A DNA stretch of 34,133 bases from a bacterium (GTDB lineage: Bacteria > Spirochaetota > JAHITG01). Location of the stretch: assembly GCA_028711675.1 (NCBI GenBank), contig JAQTRT010000004.1:1-34133 (forward strand), read 5' to 3'. Positions 7,956 through 17,469 of this stretch are shown here, piece by piece. The position numbers and the translations under genes are program-made. Below the pieces are notes generated by a model. It did no database searches. It was not told the DNA's origin and was given only the letters and a program-made list of their open reading frames with translations. Within the stretch, counting starts at the first letter, position 1. Each line of letters begins with the position of its first letter.

Positions 7956-9386
7956 ATGAAAATTCTTCTTGCTGAAGCGCCTTTTTCTTATACAGATTCC
8001 ATTATTAAAGGGGAGAGATATTTCCCCCTTGGCATTGGATACATTGCTTCATATATCAGGCAGTCTCCCGGCAGGGATGTGAAGATATTTATCGGGGATA
8101 TGCTGCAATTTGAAAAGGCCGTATCCCGCGACCTTCCCGATGTTGTGGGGATAACCTGTATGACGAACACTTATCCCACTGCAGCCCAAATGGTCCAGAT
8201 AGTTAAAAAAAGTAATCCGCGCTGCCGGATCATCCTGGGCGGGCAGCATGTTTCCAGTGTACATGCTGATGTGCTTCGCGATATTCCTGAAGCTGATTTT
8301 TTAGCTGTTGGTGAAGGCGAGATTCTAATGGACAGGTTCCTCAGGGAACTGGTATCAGGCAAGCCGGCTTGGGAACATGTTCCGGGTTTGGTTTACCGGA
8401 TTTCCGGGGGAATAAAAGAAGTCCCTGTCGGACCGGTGAATGATCATATCGAACAGTTCCCTTTTCCGGCCAGAGACCTGGTTGATCTTAATCAGTATAA
8501 ATCCCATCCCCAGATGCGTTTCGGCAGGAGCACGGCATCCATGATCACCAGCCGCGGCTGTCCATGGCTGTGCACTTATTGTTCATCTCATGTTACAATG
8601 GGTAGAAAATACCGGTTTCTCAGTGCGGATTATGTATTGAATGAGATCCAGGAGATTTATCATCGTTATCATATCAATAATATCATATTATGGGATGATC
8701 TATTTACACTTAACCATGACAGAGTTCACGAGATTTGTGAAAAAATAATAAAATCAGGATTGAATATCAATTGGTTCTGCCAATCCAGAACAGACCGGCT
8801 TAACCAGGAGATTGCTGATATTATGCGGCGGGCTGGATGTAAAATGATCTCTTTCGGTATAGAGAGTGGCAATGAAAAAACTCTGGAAAGGATCAGGAAG
8901 AATGTAAAATTGGATGTCGTTACCCAGACTATTGGCTTTTGCCGCAAAGCAGGGATCAGAACCCAGGGCAGTTTTATTCTGGGCTTTCCCTGGGAAACAA
9001 AAGAGGAGATGGAGGATACGATAAAGTTTGCTTCCCGGAGCAATTTAGATATCGCCCTGTTTTTCTCCTTTACACCGTACCCGGGCACCACAGAATGGCA
9101 ATATGTTCCTGAAGAGGCGAAGCCAAGAAATATAGGTGAATGGGAAAGGTTTGTCTGCAATAATCTGTACGGCAGGACATGGAACTCCTGTCTGGACCAG
9201 AAACATATGAAGATCATGGTATCCAAGGCTCACTGGAAATTTTATTTCCGTTTCAGCCAGATTTTCAGAATGGTGAAACGGATCGCTTCGGCGGAAGAGC
9301 TGGTCGCTTACATTAAGGCAGCTTTTAATTTGCTGTATTCTATTTTAAAGATTTTATCGAGGAATTTTAAAAAAAGGAGGTTGTAA
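7956..9386 (+). CDS. B12-binding-domain radical SAM protein
   Basis: N-terminal cobalamin-binding-like segment (PDVVGITCMTNTYPTAAQMVQIVKKSNPRCRIILGGQHVSS), radical SAM CxxxCxxC in SRGCPWLCTYCSSH, ISFGIESGNEKTLERIRKN, FILGFPWET. Confidence 0.92.
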   Translation: MKILLAEAPFSYTDSIIKGERYFPLGIGYIASYIRQSPGRDVKIFIGDMLQFEKAVSRDLPDVVGITCMTNTYPTAAQMVQIVKKSNPRCRIILGGQHVSSVHADVLRDIPEADFLAVGEGEILMDRFLRELVSGKPAWEHVPGLVYRISGGIKEVPVGPVNDHIEQFPFPARDLVDLNQYKSHPQMRFGRSTASMITSRGCPWLCTYCSSHVTMGRKYRFLSADYVLNEIQEIYHRYHINNIILWDDLFTLNHDRVHEICEKIIKSGLNINWFCQSRTDRLNQEIADIMRRAGCKMISFGIESGNEKTLERIRKNVKLDVVTQTIGFCRKAGIRTQGSFILGFPWETKEEMEDTIKFASRSNLDIALFFSFTPYPGTTEWQYVPEEAKPRNIGEWERFVCNNLYGRTWNSCLDQKHMKIMVSKAHWKFYFRFSQIFRMVKRIASAEELVAYIKAAFNLLYSILKILSRNFKKRRL

Positions 9387-9398
9387 CAGTAGATTTGA

Positions 9399-10718
9399 AT
9401 GAAACGCGTTTTAATTATAACTGACCTTCTTCAATCCTCACCCAGGATACCAGGATTGGCAAAATATCTGCCGGAACTGGGCTGGGAATCCATTATTATT
9501 ACTCCCAGTACAGAAAAAAATTTCAGGGGTAAGTTCAGTTCAGCTTTAGGTTTTATAAAAAAGGGGATAAAGGTCGTTGAAACGGATTCTCCTGAACGGT
9601 TTGTCTTTTTAAAGAAAATCCTGGGATTAAAAGGAGGCAGGAATTTCCGGCAGGAGATCAGCCAGAAATATGGAATGGCCAGTAAACTATCCGAATATTT
9701 TTTTAATTTAATCGGCGCCATTGTCAATTATCCGGATGCGGATAAAACCTGGAAGCCTGCAGCCCTTGAGGCTGCAAAAGATATCATAAAGAAGCATAGG
9801 ATAGATGTTGTCCTAAGCAGTTCTTCCCCGGTCATCAGTCACCTGGTGGCTCATGAGATAAAACAAAAATATCACATTCCCTGGGTTGCTGACCTGAGAG
9901 ACCTCTGGTCGCAAAACCATAATTATTATTACGGACCAGTAAGGTGCTTTATTGACCGATGTCTGGAGAGAAGAACGCTTGGTTTGGCCGACGCCCTCAT
10001 CACTGTCTCCGAACCATGGGCAGCCAAACTGAATGAGTTGCATCGAGTAAAAAGGGTCTATTCCATTACCAATGGATTTGATCCTGACAGGCTTAAAAGG
10101 AAAATGTCTCCTCTTACCAAAGCTTTCACCATCACCTATACAGGTAATCTTTATAAGGGTAAACAGGACCTGGAACAGTTCTTTATCGGTCTAAGCCATC
10201 TTATCAATAACGGGAAGATGGATAAGGAAAAAGTACGCGTGCGGGTATACGGACCGGTAGAAATTTGGATCGAAGAGCTGATAATGAGATACCGTTTAAA
10301 TGATGTGGTCAAACAGTACGGGATAATCTCAAGAGAGGATGTCCTTTTGCGGCAGAATGAGTCACAGCTGCTTTTATTAGTATGCTGGAAAGGTCGCAAA
10401 GAAAAAGGGTGCTATCCATTAAAAACGTTCGAATATCTCTCGGTCCGTCGGCCTATTTTTGCTGTGGGTGGCGAGGGTGGCGATGTTATTGAAAAACTGC
10501 TGGACAAGACAAAATCCGGTTTTTACTGCAGAGATGTCGAAGAAATAAAAATCCGGTTAATGGAGCTGTATCACCAGTACCTTCAGCATGGGAAGGTCCG
10601 TTATCAAGGGAAAACAGATCAAATTAATGCATACAATTATTGTGAAATGACGCGGCAGTTCGTAATAGTGTTCGACCAGGGGGGCTACACGCATAATGGT
10701 AACGACACAAAACATTAG
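9399..10718 (+). CDS. Glycosyltransferase, GT4-like
   Basis: VLIITDLLQSSPRIPGLAKYLPELGWESIIITPST, WVADLRDLWSQNHNYYY, ITYTGNLYKGKQDLEQFFIGL, KTFEYLSVRRPIFAVGGEGGDV. Confidence 0.8.
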   Translation: MKRVLIITDLLQSSPRIPGLAKYLPELGWESIIITPSTEKNFRGKFSSALGFIKKGIKVVETDSPERFVFLKKILGLKGGRNFRQEISQKYGMASKLSEYFFNLIGAIVNYPDADKTWKPAALEAAKDIIKKHRIDVVLSSSSPVISHLVAHEIKQKYHIPWVADLRDLWSQNHNYYYGPVRCFIDRCLERRTLGLADALITVSEPWAAKLNELHRVKRVYSITNGFDPDRLKRKMSPLTKAFTITYTGNLYKGKQDLEQFFIGLSHLINNGKMDKEKVRVRVYGPVEIWIEELIMRYRLNDVVKQYGIISREDVLLRQNESQLLLLVCWKGRKEKGCYPLKTFEYLSVRRPIFAVGGEGGDVIEKLLDKTKSGFYCRDVEEIKIRLMELYHQYLQHGKVRYQGKTDQINAYNYCEMTRQFVIVFDQGGYTHNGNDTKH

Positions 10719-12153
10719 ATCCGGAAAAAAGATGCTGGAAAAAAAGACGGCTTTGATATTTTTATTCCTTATCACCTGTATGCTGATATATAGTCTTGTA
10801 ACAAGTTTGAGTATTTTCATTCTGCTCTTCATGTTTGTGACTGTTGTTGCCCTTTCACTGGCAAATTTCAGCCAGTGTATCTTTTTGTTCATTTTTCTTT
10901 CCCCTTTTCATTTTTTTTTCAAGGAATTGTTTCCTTTTCCCATAACGGATGTGTGGCGGGATATATACCTGGTTGCGATGATCTACAGCTGGTTCATTCA
11001 GGTATTGTCTAACAGGCTGAAGATCGCTAATAAAAATCTCGTCTCCATTATGATCCTTTTTTATCTATTGTGGGGAGTCATTGAGACATTAAATTCCGTT
11101 AATCTGTTAACAGGCCTGGTGGGATTCCGTTTTATGTTCGTGTCTGTCCCTTTGTTTTTTATTGCCTTTTCCACAATAAAAAGCGATAAGGAAATAAAAA
11201 GATATTTATGGGCTTTTCTTGCAAGCGGCTTTATCATTACTGTTTTTGCTCTCCTGCAGTTCGTCCTGGTCTCTTTACTCCATGTGATCCCTATGGGGAC
11301 CTCCATTGATTTTGGCCGTAAATATTCCTTCTCGGGAAGCTTGTTCCGCGGTTTCATTGCTTTGGAACGTTCTACTTCGCTTCTTTCCAACCCGAATGAA
11401 CTGGGTAATTTCCTCCTGGTCTGCTTTATTTTAGGAATCGTCCTTTCTTATTTTAAGGCCGATAAGAACCGCTTTCTGGTGCCGTATATCATCCTTGTAC
11501 TTCTGGGATTGTTTACTGCCATGTCACGGACAGCCTTAGTGGGGCTGGTGGTCTCTGTAGCAGTTCTGATCGTTATAAGCCGGAAAAAAGAACTTTTTTT
11601 TAAAAGTTTCATGGTCTTTACCTGTATAGTTGTAGTGTTCTCTTCTTATATTATAAAACTATTCAGGCCTATCCTTGATCTGTCCGACCCGTATTTTATT
11701 AATTCCGTCCAGGGTTTACCTTACTGGAAATTTGTTAAAGATGCTCTTTTTTTGGGGCATGGTTTCTCGGCTACTCAGAGCACTGCAATGAAATTAGGCA
11801 TTAAACAATTCGGTAATATCCCGGTTGGAGCGGTGGATGTTTATTTTATTCAAATGATCATCCAGATCGGCCTGGTGGGATTTTTATTCCACTTCTTTAT
11901 CTGTCTTTTACTTATGATGTATTCCTATATGAATTACAGGAATAAAAATCTTCCATACTATTACCGTACCTTGTCCCTGGCTGTTCTGGGTGTTCTGCTG
12001 GCCTTTCTCGTGGTGGGTCTGCATACGTCCCCGTGGGAATATGTTTCCTTATCCAGTTTTTATTATATCCTGGCCGCTATCGTTGTCTTTATTTATCAGC
12101 AAGGTATGAAAAAATCATCTCTGCTCCAGACCGGGCCGGAGCAGTCCGGCTGA
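10696..12153 (+). CDS. O-antigen ligase / polymerase-like polytopic membrane protein
   Basis: About 10-12 hydrophobic segments, ERSTSLLSNPNELGNFLLVCFILG, TAMSRTALVGLVVS, LGHGFSATQS... typical of Wzy/WaaL. Confidence 0.8.
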   Translation: MVTTQNIRSGKKMLEKKTALIFLFLITCMLIYSLVTSLSIFILLFMFVTVVALSLANFSQCIFLFIFLSPFHFFFKELFPFPITDVWRDIYLVAMIYSWFIQVLSNRLKIANKNLVSIMILFYLLWGVIETLNSVNLLTGLVGFRFMFVSVPLFFIAFSTIKSDKEIKRYLWAFLASGFIITVFALLQFVLVSLLHVIPMGTSIDFGRKYSFSGSLFRGFIALERSTSLLSNPNELGNFLLVCFILGIVLSYFKADKNRFLVPYIILVLLGLFTAMSRTALVGLVVSVAVLIVISRKKELFFKSFMVFTCIVVVFSSYIIKLFRPILDLSDPYFINSVQGLPYWKFVKDALFLGHGFSATQSTAMKLGIKQFGNIPVGAVDVYFIQMIIQIGLVGFLFHFFICLLLMMYSYMNYRNKNLPYYYRTLSLAVLGVLLAFLVVGLHTSPWEYVSLSSFYYILAAIVVFIYQQGMKKSSLLQTGPEQSG

Positions 12154-12179
12154 AAGAATATCAGTATGAGGAGAAAGAT

Positions 12180-13268
12180 ATGAAAGTCATGACGATTCTC
12201 GGGACCAGGCCGGAGATCATCCGGCTGAGTCTGATCATTAAGAAACTGGATAAAGCCGTGAAACATGTTCTGGTCCATACGGGGCAGAATTACGAAAAGA
12301 AATTGAACGGGATCTTCTTCAAGGACCTGGACCTTCGGGCGCCGGACCATTATCTGGGTGCCAGGGCTGATTCATTCGGTTCGCAGGCAGCCATCATCAT
12401 TCAGAAGATAGAGAAGCTGTTCCTGGACCTGAAGCCGGACAGGGTCCTGGTCCTGGGTGACACGAACAGCGGGCTCTCCAGTATCGTGGCTGAAAGAATG
12501 ATGATACCCGTGTATCACATGGAAGCCGGGAACCGGTGTTATGACCTGAAAGTCCCTGAGGAAAAGAACAGGAGGATCATTGATTCCATCTCTTCTTTTG
12601 CCCTTCCTTATACCCCGGGCAGCCGCGAGAATCTGATCAGGGAAGGACTGCCCAAACAAAGGATCTTTATCTCAGGTAATCCCATCTTTGAGGTCCTTAC
12701 CCATTACCAGGACCGGATCGATGCCAGCAGTATTTTAGACAGGATGGGGCTTGAGGAAAAGAAATACTTCCTGGTTACCGCCCACAGGTCGGAGAATGTG
12801 GATACCAGGCCCATGCTGCAGAAGATCCTGAGGGGCCTGGAATTGGTCCTGAAAAAATACGGTCTTCCTGTTGTGGTCAGCGTTCATCCGAGGACCAGGC
12901 ATAAACTGGAGAAGTTCAAGCTTGCGCCGAAAAATAAGAAAATGGTGCTTTCCGGTCCTTTCGGATTTTTTGATTTTGTGAAGCTGGAAAAGAACGCGCT
13001 GTGCGTGCTGACCGACAGCGGAACGGTCCAGGAAGAATGCTGTATCTTTCACGTTCCGGCCGTGACCATGCGGGATACGACGGAAAGGCCGGAGACCGTG
13101 GAATGCGGAAGCAATATCGTTTCAGGACTTGAGCCGGATAATATCGTTCAATGCACCGGGATCATGCTTTCCGGCGGCCGGGCCTGGGATTATCCGGAAG
13201 GGTACAGGGATGAGAATGTTTCGGACAAGATCGTTAAATATATTACCGGGGAGTATTCCTATGTTTAA
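12180..13268 (+). CDS. Non-hydrolysing UDP-HexNAc 2-epimerase (WecB superfamily, WbjD/FnlC-like)
   Basis: MTILGTRPEIIRLSLIIKKL, HTGQNYEKKLNGIFF, VLGDTNSGLSSIVAERMMIPVYHMEAGNRCYDLKVPEEKNRRI, VTAHRSENVD; start at 12180 after AGGAG (the ORF-track start lies inside the upstream gene). Confidence 0.9.
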   Translation: MKVMTILGTRPEIIRLSLIIKKLDKAVKHVLVHTGQNYEKKLNGIFFKDLDLRAPDHYLGARADSFGSQAAIIIQKIEKLFLDLKPDRVLVLGDTNSGLSSIVAERMMIPVYHMEAGNRCYDLKVPEEKNRRIIDSISSFALPYTPGSRENLIREGLPKQRIFISGNPIFEVLTHYQDRIDASSILDRMGLEEKKYFLVTAHRSENVDTRPMLQKILRGLELVLKKYGLPVVVSVHPRTRHKLEKFKLAPKNKKMVLSGPFGFFDFVKLEKNALCVLTDSGTVQEECCIFHVPAVTMRDTTERPETVECGSNIVSGLEPDNIVQCTGIMLSGGRAWDYPEGYRDENVSDKIVKYITGEYSYV

Positions 13269-14253
13269 GAATAAGATCGTTTTGATCACGGGCGGCACAG
13301 GGTCCTGGGGCAATGAACTGACAGCCCAGCTGCTGGGAAAGGGGGCCGGAGAGATCAGGATTTTTTCCCGCGGTGAATTTGCCCAGGTCACGATGGAAAG
13401 AAAATTCAATGACCGCAGATTGAAATTCGTCATCGGCGATATCAGGGATTTTGACGCCATTAACCGTGCCTGCCGAAGCGTGGATTATATCTTTCATCTG
13501 GCTGCCCGGAAACATGTGCCGGTCTGCGAAGAACAGCCGCAGGAAGCCATCAAGACCAATATCGCGGGAACCACCAATCTCATTCATGCCGCTGTTGATA
13601 ACCGGGTCAAAAAAGTAATCGATGTTTCAACGGACAAGGCTGTCGATCCCCTGAACCTGTACGGCATGACCAAGGCTGTAGGCGAGAAGCTGATCGTCCA
13701 GGCCAACAACCTTTCTTCCGGGACCAGGTTTGTCTGCATCCGGGGCGGTAATGTCCTGGGGTCCAACGGCAGCGTGGTTCCGTATTTCATCGATCAGATC
13801 AGGCGTTATAATTGTCTGGAGATCACGGATGAACGGATGACCAGGTATTTCCTCACCCTGCACGATGCCATCAGCCTGCTTTTCAAGGCTTCTGAAAAGG
13901 GCATCGGCGGCGAGACCTTTGTCATGAAGATGCCGGCCTGCCGCATCCTGGACCTGGCCAAGGTCCTGATCCATCATTACGGGAATAAATCGACCAGGAT
14001 AAAGGCCATCGGAAGCAGGCCCGGCGAGAAAATCGATGAGGTTCTTGTGTCACGGTACGAGGCCGTTAATACCTATGAGATCCTTGATAATTATTATTTG
14101 ATCCTGCCGATGCTCTCCATCCAGGGTCTTTCCGGTCATTATAAAAAAATGCGGCTCAGGAAGGTTCATCTGGAGGAATATAACTCCTCCTGTTCGCTCA
14201 TGAACAAGCAGGAGATCAGGAAGATGCTGGTCAAAGGCGGATTCATCCGATGA
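13261..14253 (+). CDS. UDP-HexNAc 4,6-dehydratase / polysaccharide biosynthesis SDR (CapE/WbjB-like)
   Basis: ITGGTGSWGNELTAQLL, RIFSRGEFAQVTMERKF, HLAARKHVPVCEEQPQEAIKTNIAGT, DVSTDKAVDPLNLYGMTKAVGEKL. Confidence 0.9.
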   Translation: MFKNKIVLITGGTGSWGNELTAQLLGKGAGEIRIFSRGEFAQVTMERKFNDRRLKFVIGDIRDFDAINRACRSVDYIFHLAARKHVPVCEEQPQEAIKTNIAGTTNLIHAAVDNRVKKVIDVSTDKAVDPLNLYGMTKAVGEKLIVQANNLSSGTRFVCIRGGNVLGSNGSVVPYFIDQIRRYNCLEITDERMTRYFLTLHDAISLLFKASEKGIGGETFVMKMPACRILDLAKVLIHHYGNKSTRIKAIGSRPGEKIDEVLVSRYEAVNTYEILDNYYLILPMLSIQGLSGHYKKMRLRKVHLEEYNSSCSLMNKQEIRKMLVKGGFIR

Positions 14254-15110
14254 AAAAAGTTATGATCTTCGGCTCTGCGGGAATGGCCGGTCATATGGTG
14301 ACCCGCTATCTTCAGTCACTGAAAAAATATATCCTGACAGATATCGGGTACGGCTTTAAGCTTAATCCGGATACGGTCCTGATGGATATCAAGGACCGGG
14401 CTTTGGTGGAAAAGATCATCAGAGAAAAGAAGCCCGAAGTCATTATCAACTGTATCGGGCTTCTGGTAAAAGATTCAGAGGAACAGCCGGATGAGGCTGT
14501 TTATGTGAACAGTTATTTTCCCCATTTTCTGGAACGGACAGGGAAAGTGAATAATATCAAGATCATCCATTTAAGCACGGATTGTGTTTTTTCCGGAAAA
14601 AAGGGGAGTTACCGGGAGACGGATACCAGGGACGGGGAAGGATTTTATGCCCGGAGCAAAGCCCTGGGCGAGATCATAAACAAGAAGGACCTTACTTTCC
14701 GGACATCCATCATCGGTCCGGAATTAAAGGAGAATGGGACAGGCCTGTTCCACTGGTTCATGACCCGGGAAGGAGAGGTAAACGGTTATACCGATGTGTA
14801 CTGGACAGGCGTAACCACTCTGGAACTGGCGAAAGCCATGGACGCGGCCATGGACCAGGACCTGACAGGTCTTTATCATTTGACCCCGGAGAAGAAGATC
14901 TCCAAATACGAGCTGCTCCGCCTGATCAAGGAGAGATGGGGAAAGAAAGGGATCACGATCCATAAGGATACAGGGTCCCGAAGCGATAAATCCCTTGTAA
15001 ATTGCCGGAAGGACTTTCATTACCGGGTCAAGGATTATGAGGGTATGGTCGGGGATCTGTACGAATGGATGAGGCCGCAGAAAGATCTGTACGGACGGTA
15101 TTTTCGCTGA
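14250..15110 (+). CDS. RmlD-like NDP-4-keto-6-deoxysugar reductase (SDR), no cupin domain
   Basis: MIFGSAGMAGHMVTRYL, IINCIGLLVKDSEEQPDEAVYVNSYFPHFLE, HLSTDCVFSGKKGSYRETD; ATGA overlap with upstream gene. Confidence 0.88.
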   Translation: MKKVMIFGSAGMAGHMVTRYLQSLKKYILTDIGYGFKLNPDTVLMDIKDRALVEKIIREKKPEVIINCIGLLVKDSEEQPDEAVYVNSYFPHFLERTGKVNNIKIIHLSTDCVFSGKKGSYRETDTRDGEGFYARSKALGEIINKKDLTFRTSIIGPELKENGTGLFHWFMTREGEVNGYTDVYWTGVTTLELAKAMDAAMDQDLTGLYHLTPEKKISKYELLRLIKERWGKKGITIHKDTGSRSDKSLVNCRKDFHYRVKDYEGMVGDLYEWMRPQKDLYGRYFR

Positions 15111-16318
15111 TGGAGGGACGCTGCCTGCGCATACTGATCCTGACAGAACGGTTCTATCCGGAAGAGTTTATCATCAATGACCTGGTCACGGAATGGTCCG
15201 GAAGGCAGGACCGCATCGATGTCCTGACGCAGGTCCCCAGTTATCCTCTGGGACGCGTTTTCGGCGGATACAGGAATAAACTGTTCCAGAAAGAGAAAAG
15301 GGGCCCCGTGACAATATACCGCTTCTTTACTCTCCTGGGATATCAGAAAAGCCTTCTTTTAAAAATATTGAACTATTTTAATTTCGCGCTGCTGGGCAGT
15401 CTGGCAGCTGTTGTAATGGGGAACCGGTATGACAAGGTCTTTATCTACCAGACAGGTCCCCTGACTATGGCCCTTCCGGCTGTCCTTATCCATAAACTGT
15501 ATAAAAAGGAACTGACCATCTGGACCCAGGACGTGTGGCCTGATACCGTATATGCTTATGGTTTCAGGAAGACACGGCTTCTTTCGTTCTTTCTGGATTC
15601 TCTTGTACGGATGGTTTACCGCAGCTGCAGGAATATCTTTGTTTCCTGTGAAGGATTCATAAAAAGGATTAAGCCCTATGTCCCGGGCCGCGCCATCCGT
15701 CATTTCCCCAACTGGCCGTTATTGGGAAGATATGACCACGGGACCAGGGTCCGCCTTTCCCGTAAGTTCAATTTTACTTTTGCCGGTAATATCGGCAAGG
15801 TCCAGAACCTGGAGAACGTGATCAGGGGATTTTCCCTGGCAGTGCAGTCCCGGGACAAGATGCAGCTCAACCTTGTCGGGGACGGCTCGTATCTGGCTTA
15901 TCTGCGGGACCTGGTGAAGAGGGAGAATGTGCGGAACGTGGTCTTCTGGGGAAGAAAGGCCCTGACCGAGATGCCCGGTTATTTTAACGCGAGTGATGTT
16001 CTTGTCATTTCTTTAAAAGATAATCCTTTGTTCGCGCTGACCATCCCGTCCAAGTTCCAGACCTACCTTCAGGCCGGTAAACCCATTTTTTGCATTATGA
16101 AAGGAGAAGTGAAGGACCTGGTTGAAAGATACGGGATAGGCCTTTGCAGCCGGCCGGATGATATTAAGGATATCAGGGATGGTTTTATCCGGTTCTTCCG
16201 TATGAACCGTACGCAAAGGTCCCGTTATTCCAAAAAGAGCCGTTATTTGCTCGAATGGCTTTTCAACCGGGATAAGATCCTGGCAGACATGAATAATATT
16301 TTCTGGAAACAGAAATAA
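15110..16318 (+). CDS. Glycosyltransferase family 4, WbuB-like
   Basis: ILILTERFYPEEFIINDLVTEWSG, IWTQDVWPDTVYAYG, FAGNIGKVQNLENVIRGF, FQTYLQAGKPIFCIMKGEV; start at 15110 overlapping upstream stop. Confidence 0.85.
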   Translation: MEGRCLRILILTERFYPEEFIINDLVTEWSGRQDRIDVLTQVPSYPLGRVFGGYRNKLFQKEKRGPVTIYRFFTLLGYQKSLLLKILNYFNFALLGSLAAVVMGNRYDKVFIYQTGPLTMALPAVLIHKLYKKELTIWTQDVWPDTVYAYGFRKTRLLSFFLDSLVRMVYRSCRNIFVSCEGFIKRIKPYVPGRAIRHFPNWPLLGRYDHGTRVRLSRKFNFTFAGNIGKVQNLENVIRGFSLAVQSRDKMQLNLVGDGSYLAYLRDLVKRENVRNVVFWGRKALTEMPGYFNASDVLVISLKDNPLFALTIPSKFQTYLQAGKPIFCIMKGEVKDLVERYGIGLCSRPDDIKDIRDGFIRFFRMNRTQRSRYSKKSRYLLEWLFNRDKILADMNNIFWKQK

Positions 16319-16364
16319 AAACAGTATATTCTTTTTTATCCTTCTGTCAAAAGGAGCGTTTTGT

Positions 16365-17438
16365 ATGAGCGATGTTTTTTTCTGGATTTTTATCTTCCTC
16401 GGCACGTTTATACTGTCCGCGCTTTTTACGTTCATCTGCATCAAGGTCGCGAAAAAATTCCGGATCGTGGATATGCCCAATGAGAGAAAGATCCACAAGG
16501 AACCTGTCCCTTATTTGGGCGGTGTGGCCATTTATTTTTCTTTCATGATCATCATGTTTATAAGCCTGAAAATATCCCCCACATTCAATCTTTACACCCA
16601 GGGTGTCATGGGTGTGGTGATCGCCAGCCTGATCGTGTTCCTCCTGGGAATATACGATGATGTCAAAGGGTGCAACGCGTCCCTTAAATTCACCGGCCAG
16701 ATCATCAGTGCCCTGGTGCTGATCCGTTTTGGTTTTTTTATCGACAGGATCACTAATCCCCTTGGCGGTATCATTTACTTCCCTTACTGGCTCTCCCTCA
16801 TCGTGACCGTATTCTGGATCGTGGGTTTGATCAATGCCATCAATCTTCTGGACGGTCTGGACGGTCTGGCCGGCGGTGTCATCGCTGTGGCTTCCTTTTT
16901 TTTATTCATCATCGCGCTCATCTCGAACAATATCAATGTTACTGTCCTTTCTTTACTGTTATGCGGTTCCAGCCTGGGCTTTTTAGTGTTTAACTTTCCG
17001 CCTGCCCGGATCTTCATGGGTGATACCGGCAGCATGTTCCTGGGCCTTGTTTTTTCCCTTATGGCCATTATGGGCAACCGTAAGAGCGCGGCAGCCATCA
17101 ACCTTCTCGTCCCTATCGTCCTTTTAACCATTCCCATCATCGATACCCTGCTGGCTATTTTAAGGAGAGCGAACCGCGGTAAACATATCTTTCAGGCGGA
17201 CAAGGAACATATCCATCACAGGCTGCTGAATCTGGGTATCCCGTACAGAAAGGTGATCATTCTGATCTATCTTTTCTGTTTCTATCTCGGTCTTGTTTCA
17301 CTTTTATCCCTCTATATTATGAAGGAAGTTTTTTTTATCATCCTTTTAATCATCGGGACCAATGTCCTGATCGGTCTGTATATCCTGAATATAGTGGAAG
17401 ACCGGATAGAAAAAAATATAAAAGAGAACGGATCATAA
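16365..17438 (+). CDS. Undecaprenyl-phosphate HexNAc-1-phosphate transferase (MraY/WecA/TagO family)
   Basis: NERKIHKEPVPYLGGVAIY, GIYDDVKG, INLLDGLDGLAGG, RIFMGDTGSMFLG, DKEHIHHRLL. Confidence 0.94.
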   Translation: MSDVFFWIFIFLGTFILSALFTFICIKVAKKFRIVDMPNERKIHKEPVPYLGGVAIYFSFMIIMFISLKISPTFNLYTQGVMGVVIASLIVFLLGIYDDVKGCNASLKFTGQIISALVLIRFGFFIDRITNPLGGIIYFPYWLSLIVTVFWIVGLINAINLLDGLDGLAGGVIAVASFFLFIIALISNNINVTVLSLLLCGSSLGFLVFNFPPARIFMGDTGSMFLGLVFSLMAIMGNRKSAAAINLLVPIVLLTIPIIDTLLAILRRANRGKHIFQADKEHIHHRLLNLGIPYRKVIILIYLFCFYLGLVSLLSLYIMKEVFFIILLIIGTNVLIGLYILNIVEDRIEKNIKENGS

Positions 17439-17469
17439 TTTCTAAAAAAAAAGTAAAGGGGTAAGGATA

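Noticed and set aside
12033-12179. N-terminal extension of the 2-epimerase ORF
   Set aside because: Lies inside the preceding wzy-like gene; the ATG at 12180 with AGGAG upstream begins the conserved MKVMTILGTRPEIIRLS sequence.
16853-16876. Short tandem GGTCTGGACGGTCTGG repeat
   Set aside because: Encodes the conserved NLLDGLDGLAGG motif of the MraY/WecA family; explained by protein constraint.
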